Assembly (NCBI GenBank): GCA_020725385.1
Contig: DYFC01000047.1
Coordinates: 1 to 34,131 of the forward strand
DNA from: Nitrospira japonica
GTDB lineage: Bacteria > Nitrospirota > Thermodesulfovibrionia > Thermodesulfovibrionales > SM23-35
DNA: 34,131 nt
Direction: 5' to 3'
Part shown: positions 25,087 to 31,258 of the stretch, one piece after another
Position numbering within the stretch: the stretch's first letter is position 1
Layout of the letters: the number at the start of each line of letters is the position of its first letter
Notes under the pieces: model-generated
Database searches by the model: none
The model's input: only the letters and a program-made list of their open reading frames with translations
Told to the model about the DNA's origin: nothing
Made by a program: the position numbers and the translations under genes

Positions 25087-26031
25087 TCATTCCTTTACTT
25101 CAAACACCTGTATTCTGTCATTGAAAGTATCGGCTACGAGTAATCTGCCTGATATGTCAACTGCTATATCTCTTGGATGCTGAAACCAGCCTTCTCCCCA
25201 GCCAAGACCTCCAAACTCTGTGAGGTATTTTCCTGTTTTGTCATATATTGAAATCGTATGCCTCATATAATCATCTATGTATATCAGACCTTTTTTGTCA
25301 TCAATAGCAATAGATACAGGTCTGCTTAATTTTCCTGAACCACCGCCTTTTTCACCGAATTTGAAAAGAAATTTTCTATTTTCATCATAAACATAAACAC
25401 GGCTTTCTTCTTCGCTTAAAATATAAATCTTGCCTTCATTATCAATTTTTACATCAATTGTTTTTACCTTCTGACTGTTTTCCTCTGGAGAAATCGTCTC
25501 AATATATTTCCCGTTGCTATCAGTTATTATTATTCCCGGATAACTATTGCCAGCGATATAAAGATTTCCTTTTTTATCAGAAGATATTCTATATGGCATG
25601 AACTTATCACAATCTTTAAATCCTTCAACATAAATATCTTTTTGCCATATCAGGCATGGATTATAAACAGATATCCTGCATTTTTTATGTGATTTGCTTT
25701 GTCCCTGAATAACATACACATAGCCAGCGCTATCTACTGTCAATGCCTGCGGAGCATCTATATCATTTCTTTTATCAAGAGTTATAATTGGAAATAAATC
25801 TGCTGTATATATAATTATCCTTCCCATTCCATCAATTACATATATCTCATTTTTTACAGGTTCAGAATATACAAAAGAAGGATAACGTATTCTCAAGTCC
25901 TCTTCATCTGTGCTTATATAATTCAGATAATTCACAGATGGGTTAGCATAAGCAAAATTAGCAAAAATTGATATTATGAACTGAAATATTATTGCTTTTG
26001 ATATTAATTTTATGTTTTGCTTCTTACACAT
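25087..26031 (-). CDS. NHL-repeat beta-propeller, exported
   Basis: The start at 26031 (MCKKQNIKLISK) is preferred because AAGGTGG lies 7 bases before it; the frame extends 13 codons upstream. Residues 1-30 are a signal peptide ending NFAYANPS. The mature 285 residues form an NHL propeller with blades such as YVIDGMGRIIIYTADLF, YVIQGQSKSHKKCRISVYNP, IYILSEEESRVYVYDENRKF, LIYIDDYMRHTISIYDKTGK and the closing HPRDIAVDISGRLLVADTFN. NHL proteins bind proteins or glycans and are commonly encoded near extracellular cytochromes in Geobacter; here the gene directly follows cytochrome B. The exact partner is unknown. Confidence 0.88.
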   Translation of the reverse strand: MCKKQNIKLISKAIIFQFIISIFANFAYANPSVNYLNYISTDEEDLRIRYPSFVYSEPVKNEIYVIDGMGRIIIYTADLFPIITLDKRNDIDAPQALTVDSAGYVYVIQGQSKSHKKCRISVYNPCLIWQKDIYVEGFKDCDKFMPYRISSDKKGNLYIAGNSYPGIIITDSNGKYIETISPEENSQKVKTIDVKIDNEGKIYILSEEESRVYVYDENRKFLFKFGEKGGGSGKLSRPVSIAIDDKKGLIYIDDYMRHTISIYDKTGKYLTEFGGLGWGEGWFQHPRDIAVDISGRLLVADTFNDRIQVFEVKE

Positions 26032-26120
26032 AACTAAACCACCTTCGTTAAACCTCTTCATTTTTTTCATTTAGCTGTAAGACCTTCGTTATTACCCTAC
26101 CTTCTAACTAATTCATTTTG

Positions 26121-26147
26121 GATACCACGATCAAGTCGTGGTATGAC
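26121..26147. repeat. Dispersed CGATCAAGTCG palindromic element, copy 2
   Basis: A perfect 8-bp stem TACCACGA/TCGTGGTA with loop TCAAG, flanked by GA and TGAC like copy 1 at 11225. It lies in the spacer between cytochrome B and the NHL gene. Confidence 0.65.
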
Positions 26148-26185
26148 TGAATAAGAAAGAGCCTCGTTTAGTTCATCCTTTCACA

Positions 26186-26257
26186 AACTGTTTTAACTGA
26201 CTTAACCATGTAAACTGTGTAAACCAAGTAAACTATGTAAACTTTTTAGATGGTTTA
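26186..26257. repeat. 9-bp repeat array
   Basis: GTTTTAAC/CTTAACC variants lead into four GTAAACnnn units, with a lone GTTTAC at the end (26252). In the spacer after cytochrome B. Confidence 0.75.
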
Positions 26258-26259
26258 CA

Positions 26260-26293
26260 AAAATGGGTCAGTATAAATAAACTGACCCATTTT
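26260..26293 (-). terminator. Rho-independent terminator after cytochrome B
   Basis: A perfect 13-bp stem AAATGGGTCAGT(T/A) with an 8-base loop; in the minus direction it ends in a run of T residues. It lies 23 bases after the cytochrome B stop and should separate cytochrome B, at least partly, from the NHL gene downstream. Confidence 0.82.
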
Positions 26294-26315
26294 CTGAATT
26301 TTCCTATCCCGTCCC

Positions 26316-27353
26316 TTACCTCTGCAAGTGATGACATCCAAGACAGCCTGTTGTTCCTCCTCCACCGGCAGACATTGTTGCATAATCCCATCTCAAAATA
26401 TCATTGTAAGGTGTTCCGTGAGCTCTGTGGCAGGATACACAGGTAACCCTTGCGCCTGTTGTCGTATAAGCGGTAGTTGTTGTAGCAGAAGTATATTCAG
26501 CGCCATTAAAACCAAAAGGATTATTCTCATAGTCAACAGTAACAAGTGCCATATTCCATCCTGTTGCAGCGGATAACAGGTTTTCGGTAGGATGTCTTAT
26601 CCATGTGCTTCCATTATGCACATCGGTATCACCATGAAAATCGCCATGACATAATGAACACAACGCACTGATAGAATCTCTCGCAGTATCATTTATTCCG
26701 GAAGTCGCATAATAGACGTTATGATTGGTTGATGTTGCGCCGCCAAGTTCCCAGTTGCTTGAGCCTTTTCCTTGAATTGCAGTAGATGCTGCACCATCAT
26801 AGAATTGTAAATAGCGGTATCCTTGTTTCCATCCATGATGGAATCCTCTTATTCCAGCATCACTTCCAGCCTGGGTATGATCTCCATGGCAACCGAGTGT
26901 ACCGGCACAGGTCAATTGAGCTGCTCCAGCAGGTTCTGCATATCCGCCACTTTCAGCGCCAGGTGTAGCATTCAATAATTCAACCTCTTCACGTGTCCAT
27001 GAAATATCTCTTACATTATGAACTTTGTGATAGTCACCTGCTGCTGCATCAACTACAGTAGCTTTGAATGTGCCACCTGCTGTCATATCGGTTCCTGGTG
27101 TACCAAAAATATTCGGGGCTCCAGAGCCTGCAATTAATCCAGCATGACAACCTGTACATGAAGCTCTTGTAAGGTGTCCATAAGGTGTTGTAGAGTTATT
27201 GCCAGCATCATCTTTCGCCATTGGAGCATTGTTCTGGCTATTGTGCATTGTATGGCATTTGTCGCACCTACCTGTTACCTTTGCGTAAGCAAAGCTTGAG
27301 ATAAGACCGAGTGAAAGCATTGTAATTAAACCTACTAATAAAATCTTTCTCAT
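26316..27353 (-). CDS. Multihaem cytochrome B: five CXXCH plus one CX5CH
   Basis: The ATG at 27353 follows AAGGAGGTG by 6 bases; the in-frame GTG further upstream lies within that ribosome site and is rejected. Residues 1-24 are an ordinary signal peptide (ISSFAYA), not repeat-derived. The mature protein of about 320 residues has CDKCH, CTGCH, CSLCH, CVSCH and CLGCH, plus the non-canonical CAGTLGCHGD at the position conserved in paralogues A, C and D. Other shared landmarks are VHNV, HHGWKQGYRYL, HGDFHG, WIRHPTE, CVSCHRAHGTPYNDILRWDY. Its Gly/Ala/Thr-rich character and own strong ribosome site and terminator suggest an abundant secreted cytochrome, so it is the likeliest filament- or surface-forming member; that is inference. 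Confidence 0.9.
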   Translation of the reverse strand: MRKILLVGLITMLSLGLISSFAYAKVTGRCDKCHTMHNSQNNAPMAKDDAGNNSTTPYGHLTRASCTGCHAGLIAGSGAPNIFGTPGTDMTAGGTFKATVVDAAAGDYHKVHNVRDISWTREEVELLNATPGAESGGYAEPAGAAQLTCAGTLGCHGDHTQAGSDAGIRGFHHGWKQGYRYLQFYDGAASTAIQGKGSSNWELGGATSTNHNVYYATSGINDTARDSISALCSLCHGDFHGDTDVHNGSTWIRHPTENLLSAATGWNMALVTVDYENNPFGFNGAEYTSATTTTAYTTTGARVTCVSCHRAHGTPYNDILRWDYATMSAGGGGTTGCLGCHHLQR

Positions 27354-27362
27354 ATTTTTCAC

Positions 27363-27654
27363 CTCCTTCCTTTTATATATAAGCTAAAAGCCTGCCAGCC
27401 TTTATCTTCTAATTTATTTATATTTTGCTAATTTACTTTTGCTTTATAATAATTTCCTTTCCATTGCAACCGTGTAAACTGTGTAAACTAAGTAAACTAT
27501 GTAAATTGTCTAATTTATATAAACGCAATAAATGTACCACTCCACATTGAATTAGAATTATTACAAATTGTTAGCTTATGATTAAATATAATATTTATGG
27601 CATGGTATTTGTCAAGGTAATTTTATCTTATGCTTAATTATAAATTTTAGCTAA
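27363..27654. other. Spacer between cytochrome B and the toxin-antitoxin pair
   Basis: AT-rich divergent spacer. It contains the 9-bp repeat array at 27468-27510; otherwise I see no gene or RNA. It must carry the cytochrome B promoter on the minus strand, which I could not place with confidence. Confidence 0.5.
27468..27510. repeat. 9-bp repeat array
   Basis: Four GTAAACnnn units in one orientation (CGTGTAAACTGTGTAAAC and so on), in the leader region of cytochrome B. Confidence 0.8.
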
Positions 27655-27689
27655 ATTCTCATTTTTGAGAATGAGAATGAGAATGAGAA
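27655..27689. promoter_or_regulatory. TGAGAA hexamer array with inverted repeat (operator candidate)
   Basis: ATTCTCA-TTTT-TGAGAAT is followed by further TGAGAA copies, four in tandem (27666-27689). It is the inverse relative of the TCTCAT array at 5265 and lies just upstream of the MNT gene promoter. Confidence 0.5.
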
Positions 27690-27711
27690 AAAATATTGAG
27701 AACCTGAGTTA

Positions 27712-27720
27712 TGATATAAT
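27712..27720 (+). promoter_or_regulatory. Extended -10 promoter, possibly leaderless transcript
   Basis: TGATATAAT, identical to the element at 1011, ends 8 bases before the MNT start codon. Transcription would begin at or within a base or two of the ATG, and no ribosome-binding sequence is present. Confidence 0.5.
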
Positions 27721-27727
27721 TTAAATT

Positions 27728-28186
27728 ATGATAGAATCGAAAGAACTAAAGAAAAATTCCAATGAGATTAAACAAATAAGAAAAATTCTTTCGAGTTTAA
27801 TAAAAACTAAGGAATACCTACTTGTTGTTTATTTATTTGGTTCTTTTGCAAAGAATTCAGAAAATGAAAAGTCAGATATAGATTTAGCTTTTGTTTTTAA
27901 TGAAAAATTTTATAAAGAAGACCCTTTTAGAGCCTTACAGGAAGCTGAACTATTAGGAGCAGAGATAAATAAAAAGACAAATAAAGCGGTAGATGTAGTA
28001 GTTCTCAATGGCGCTTCTTTAAATTTTGCATATCATGTTGTAAGAGAAGGAATTCCCATTTATGAAAAGAGAGTTGTTGAGAGAATTATCTATGAAGTAA
28101 ATTTAGATAATAAGTATCAAGATTTTATACCTTTTATTAAAGAACTAAGGGAATTAAAGAAGGGAAGTCTTATTGGAAGAGATTAA
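27728..28186 (+). CDS. mntA: MNT-domain nucleotidyltransferase antitoxin
   Basis: The 152-residue protein has the minimal nucleotidyltransferase motif GSX10DXD: G38-S39 in YLFGSFAKNSENEKSDIDLAF with D50 and D52. This is the MntA antitoxin of HEPN/MNT (type VII) toxin-antitoxin systems, which inactivates its partner by adding AMP to a tyrosine. The downstream HEPN gene overlaps by 14 bases. The MNT gene comes first, which is common for this system. It is transcribed against the surrounding cytochrome genes, from its own promoter, so it is probably an insertion in the locus. Confidence 0.9.
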   Translation: MIESKELKKNSNEIKQIRKILSSLIKTKEYLLVVYLFGSFAKNSENEKSDIDLAFVFNEKFYKEDPFRALQEAELLGAEINKKTNKAVDVVVLNGASLNFAYHVVREGIPIYEKRVVERIIYEVNLDNKYQDFIPFIKELRELKKGSLIGRD

Positions 28187-28598
28187 TGCAAAAATCGCTG
28201 TTGTTCAGGAAAGAATAAGAAGGTTATCAAACTTTTCAAGTCTTTCTTTTGAATCTTATCTTAAAGATTTAACAGTCAGAGATGCTATAGAAAGGAATAT
28301 TGAGGTTGCTATTCAAGCATGTATTGATATTGCCAGAATAATAATCAAAAGGGAAAGATTAAGGGAACCTGAAGATAATAAAGGTGTATTTGTTGTTCTT
28401 GCTGAAAATAATTATATTAGTGAAAAATCTTTGAAATTTCTTATCCCAATGGCTGGCACGCGTAATGTTCTTGTTCATGGCTATGATAAAATTGACGACT
28501 CAATTATTTTTGGTGTATTAAAAAAACATTTATCAGATTTTAACTTATTTATAAAAGATATTGAAGAAAGATATTTAATTAAAAAAACTGGTGATTAG
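28173..28598 (+). CDS. hepT: HEPN-domain toxin (HepT-like RNase)
   Basis: The 141-residue helical protein is a HepT/DUF86-type HEPN toxin. Its RX4HXY motif is intact in TRNVLVHGYDKI: R97, H102 and Y104. R and H form the RNase active site, and the tyrosine is the residue AMPylated by MntA in studied systems. The start is a TTG at 28173, inside the end of the MNT gene, giving MEEINAKIAVVQERIRRL; an ATG nearby is out of frame. The overlap suggests coupled translation. It ends 13 bases before the convergent stop of cytochrome C, so it is wedged tightly between cytochromes. Confidence 0.9.
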   Translation: MEEINAKIAVVQERIRRLSNFSSLSFESYLKDLTVRDAIERNIEVAIQACIDIARIIIKRERLREPEDNKGVFVVLAENNYISEKSLKFLIPMAGTRNVLVHGYDKIDDSIIFGVLKKHLSDFNLFIKDIEERYLIKKTGD

Positions 28599-28611
28599 CC
28601 TAATTTTGATG

Positions 28612-29772
28612 TTATTTTTTTGTATGACAGAAGAGGCAGCCTTTTTTATCCTTGCTTCCTGCTCCAGCCTCTGAATAATCCCATCTAAGTATATCAGGAT
28701 ATGGGCTTGCATGGGCTCTATGGCATGAAAGACACATTATAATGCTGTCTGAATCCACTGTATTTTCGTTACCTGTTGGATTCTGATAGGCAACTGGAGA
28801 TTCAAGACTGTAATTCACATATCCCTGATATTCTGAACCCGCATAACCTCCATGAACACCGCTGAATGATATGTCAGAGGGATGCCTTCTCCAGAGAGAA
28901 TTATATGCATGACCAACTTCTTTACTTCCCCCGAGATTAGGATTCGGATGAAACTTTCCATGACATTCTCCGCATAAATAACTTATTGTGTTCATTGAAT
29001 CATGTGTCTGATCTCCCTTATAGCCGTTATGTTCCGATTCACTCGCAAGATATTCCCAATCTTTATGTTCTTTTCCAACAATTCCATAAAGAAATCTATA
29101 ACTTTTTCCAACTGTTGAACCATCAATGGTACTGTCATCTTCATGATGTGCTCCATGCATTGCCCCAAATTCATCTTCAATGGTTCTATTGCCATGGCAT
29201 CCATACATACCAGAACATGAAAGCTGTTTGTACGAAGGCCAGTTAGAAGGTCCTGTTCCGCCCGGAATATTTACACTTTCAAGAAAACCCGGCGGAGTAT
29301 TCATTGGAGGACTTTCAATTAAAGATATTCCTTTAACATTATGTCCTTTTGAATAATCAGGATTAAACGGGTCGGCTACATAATAATAATTTCCACCAGC
29401 AAGATCTCCACTCTCCATGTGATGAATAACCTGTGGAACTCTCATTTTTCCTTTTTTAATAATATTTTCTGTGCCAGATGGGCTTTGACCATGACAGCCG
29501 AGACAACCGCCTATAGTCATAGACGGAAAAGGCCCTTTTTGATAAGCATATGTAACTTCTGCTCCTTCTTTGCTATAGTGCATTGAATGACAATCCTTGC
29601 ATTTCCCTTTAACACGAGCATCAACAACAGAAACAAAACAGCAAAGAGCAAAGAGCATTGAGCATAAAACATAAAGCGTAGAGTTTAGAGCGTAGAGCTT
29701 AGAGTCTTTGCTCTTCGCTCTTTGCTCTTTGCTCTTCGCTAATTTTATTTTCCCATATGACATATCAAACAT
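28612..29772 (-). CDS. Multihaem cytochrome C: five CXXCH plus one CX5CH
   Basis: The ATG at 29772 overlaps the end of cytochrome D by 28 bases; a second ATG three codons later is also possible. The leader is made by an inverted 7-bp array: KSKEQRAKSKDSK as the basic n-region and LYALNSTLYVLCSMLFALCC as the hydrophobic core, with cleavage near VVDARVKG. Mature motifs: CKDCH, CLGCH, CSGMYGCHGN (the CX5CH), CGECH, CLSCH, CLFCH. It shares GHNVKG, AHHEDDSTIDGSTVGKSYRF, HGKFHP, RRHPSD and CLSCHRAHASPYPDILRWDY with its paralogues, and is closest to cytochrome D. It is probably co-transcribed with D, and the toxin-antitoxin pair interrupts the run to cytochrome B. Confidence 0.9.
   Translation of the reverse strand: MFDMSYGKIKLAKSKEQRAKSKDSKLYALNSTLYVLCSMLFALCCFVSVVDARVKGKCKDCHSMHYSKEGAEVTYAYQKGPFPSMTIGGCLGCHGQSPSGTENIIKKGKMRVPQVIHHMESGDLAGGNYYYVADPFNPDYSKGHNVKGISLIESPPMNTPPGFLESVNIPGGTGPSNWPSYKQLSCSGMYGCHGNRTIEDEFGAMHGAHHEDDSTIDGSTVGKSYRFLYGIVGKEHKDWEYLASESEHNGYKGDQTHDSMNTISYLCGECHGKFHPNPNLGGSKEVGHAYNSLWRRHPSDISFSGVHGGYAGSEYQGYVNYSLESPVAYQNPTGNENTVDSDSIIMCLSCHRAHASPYPDILRWDYSEAGAGSKDKKGCLFCHTKK
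29640..29741. repeat. 7-bp repeat array with orientation switch, in coding sequence
   Basis: On the plus strand GAGCnnA units (29640-29704) meet GCTCTnn units (29705-29741). In the coding direction the basic half comes first and the hydrophobic half second, supplying the whole signal peptide of cytochrome C. Confidence 0.88.
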
Positions 29773-30749
29773 CCATTTTTTCCGTTTTCATTTGTATAAA
29801 GATTTTCATAGTTCCATCTTAAAGAAGAGTCATAAGGTCCCGCATGCGCAAGGTGACATGAAAGACACATAACCGAATCTTTTCCTGTGTTAATTTCCGA
29901 ACTTGAAGTAGTACTTAAAGTTTCACGTGCAACAGGCGCATTAACATTATATATTGTATAATCTTCGTAACCCTGTTTGAAAGGTATTGGAACACCTACA
30001 GGATGCCTGAACCATCCACTTCTATTATTTTCAATATCATGGAAAGAACCATGACATGAGATGCAAATCATATCGATAGACTTTGAATATTCATTATGTT
30101 TATTTGAATTTGCTTTTTGATTCCAGTCTTTGTCCTCAAACCCTGTTACACCTTTTGTATTGGATGTAATCTTTAAAAATCTATAACTTTTTGCGGTTGT
30201 GCTTCCATCAATTGGCTTATCAATCGCATGATGTGTACCAACTATCGCTAAAAAGGGGTCATCAATATTTCTATCACCATGACATCCATTTGAACCAGCA
30301 CACATGAGATTTTCTCTATGACTATAACCAATGCTTGATGGATCCTTTTTCCTATTGTATCCTGGCGGGTCATTTCTAAATTTCATATCACTTGAAGCAA
30401 TTCCATAAACATTATGTCCTTTCCTATCACCGAAATCCTTCCCAACATAATAGAAATTACCACCGGCAAGAGAATTTACAGGTAGCACTGTATTATGAAC
30501 TACGGGAACTCTATTGCTTCCAAGATTTTTTATTGTATCGCTAGTTATATTTGAATGACAATTAACACAAAACTCATTTTTTTGAACATACTGAAATGCT
30601 TTTTTTGTATAAGTTTTCTCCATCATTCCAGGATAAAGATTATGGCATACATCGCAATCTCCACCAACAGTTGCCCGCACCTCTTGAGAAAAAATTATTA
30701 AAATAAATAGTAACGTTAAAATTAAAATATTCCTTATTTTCATATTCAT
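29745..30749 (-). CDS. Multihaem cytochrome D: five CXXCH plus one CX5CH
   Basis: The start is taken at the ATG at 30749 (MNMKIRNILIL); the frame extends six codons upstream from a TTG, and an ATG two codons later also fits. The signal peptide is conventional (FSQEVRATVGG). Mature motifs: CDVCH, CVNCH, CAGSNGCHGD (the CX5CH), CISCH, CLSCH and CLICH. Shared landmarks are LAGGNFYYVG, KGHNVYGIAS, THHAIDKPIDGSTTAKSYRF, HGSFHD, WFRHPVG and CLSCHLAHAGPY. It is the first gene of the minus-strand cytochrome block. No ribosome-binding sequence is obvious, and no repeat array lies upstream. Confidence 0.9.
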   Translation of the reverse strand: MNMKIRNILILTLLFILIIFSQEVRATVGGDCDVCHNLYPGMMEKTYTKKAFQYVQKNEFCVNCHSNITSDTIKNLGSNRVPVVHNTVLPVNSLAGGNFYYVGKDFGDRKGHNVYGIASSDMKFRNDPPGYNRKKDPSSIGYSHRENLMCAGSNGCHGDRNIDDPFLAIVGTHHAIDKPIDGSTTAKSYRFLKITSNTKGVTGFEDKDWNQKANSNKHNEYSKSIDMICISCHGSFHDIENNRSGWFRHPVGVPIPFKQGYEDYTIYNVNAPVARETLSTTSSSEINTGKDSVMCLSCHLAHAGPYDSSLRWNYENLYTNENGKNGCLICHMGK

Positions 30750-30902
30750 AAATTTAAAATGCAACAATAATACCAGATTATTGTTTGAAGAATAATAAAG
30801 CTTAAGCTTAATTTATCAATTATATATCATCAAAGTCAATTAATATCTTCTTTTGCTTAAACAAATTTTTATTACTTTTATTCAAATTTCTCTTATATTA
30901 TA

Positions 30903-30932
30903 TTGACTTCTAAACTTATAAATAGACATAAT
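30903..30932 (+). promoter_or_regulatory. Sigma-70-type promoter for the redox/selenoprotein cluster
   Basis: TTGACT (30903-30908) and CATAAT (30927-30932) are 18 bases apart, 38 bases before the HesB-like start. Predicted from sequence only. Confidence 0.5.
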
Positions 30933-30970
30933 ATTTAAATATGTAATTTTAAAAAATTTAGGAGATTACG

Positions 30971-31258
30971 ATGTTAAATGTATCAGACTCTGCTGTAAAA
31001 AAATTCAAAGATTTTATAAATGAGCAAAAACTTACCGGTCATGGCATAAGAATTCTTGCAGTGCCAGGTGGTTGAAGACCTTCCCTGACTATGGACATAG
31101 TCAAAGATGCTATAGAGGGAGATGTTACTCTTGAGAGAGATGGCCTGAAAGTTTTTTTACAAAATGAAGCAATAATGTGGTTCCCGAATGTGACTATAGA
31201 TTATTCCGATGAAACAGGATTCTTCTTATCAGGAGTCGATGCCTGTTCTTGCTCTTAA
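30971..31258 (+). CDS. HesB/IscA-like selenoprotein (in-frame TGA = Sec35)
   Basis: Reading through the TGA at 31073-31075 gives a 95-residue protein; AGGAG precedes the ATG. It begins MLNVSDSAVKKFKDFINEQK, has ILAVPGG-U-RPSLTMDIVKD and ends FFLSGVDACSCS. HesB/IscA proteins bind Fe or Fe-S clusters with three cysteines: one near residue 35 and a C-terminal CxC. Here the CxC is present and the first cysteine is replaced by selenocysteine at position 35. A HesB-related selenoprotein family with this exact replacement is known (TIGR01911). A perfect stem-loop follows the TGA at the right distance. Role: probably iron-sulfur or selenium-linked metal handling; unproven. Sec incorporation needs selB and tRNA-Sec elsewhere in the genome. 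Confidence 0.9.
31087..31102 (+). promoter_or_regulatory. Bacterial SECIS element of the HesB-like gene
   Basis: GACTAT-GGAC-ATAGTC: a perfect 6-bp stem with a GG-containing apical loop that starts 18 bases after the TGA, the usual distance for a SelB-binding hairpin. Confidence 0.78.

Noticed and set aside
12511..29741. CRISPR array
   Set aside because: The repeats are 7 or 9 bp, degenerate, contiguous and partly translated; there are no 20-40 bp repeats separated by unique spacers, and no cas genes.
31073..31075. Nonsense mutation making the HesB-like gene a pseudogene
   Set aside because: Reading frame, codon pattern and C-terminal CSCS continue perfectly past the TGA, which lies at a catalytic/ligand cysteine and is followed by a hairpin; selenocysteine explains all of this.
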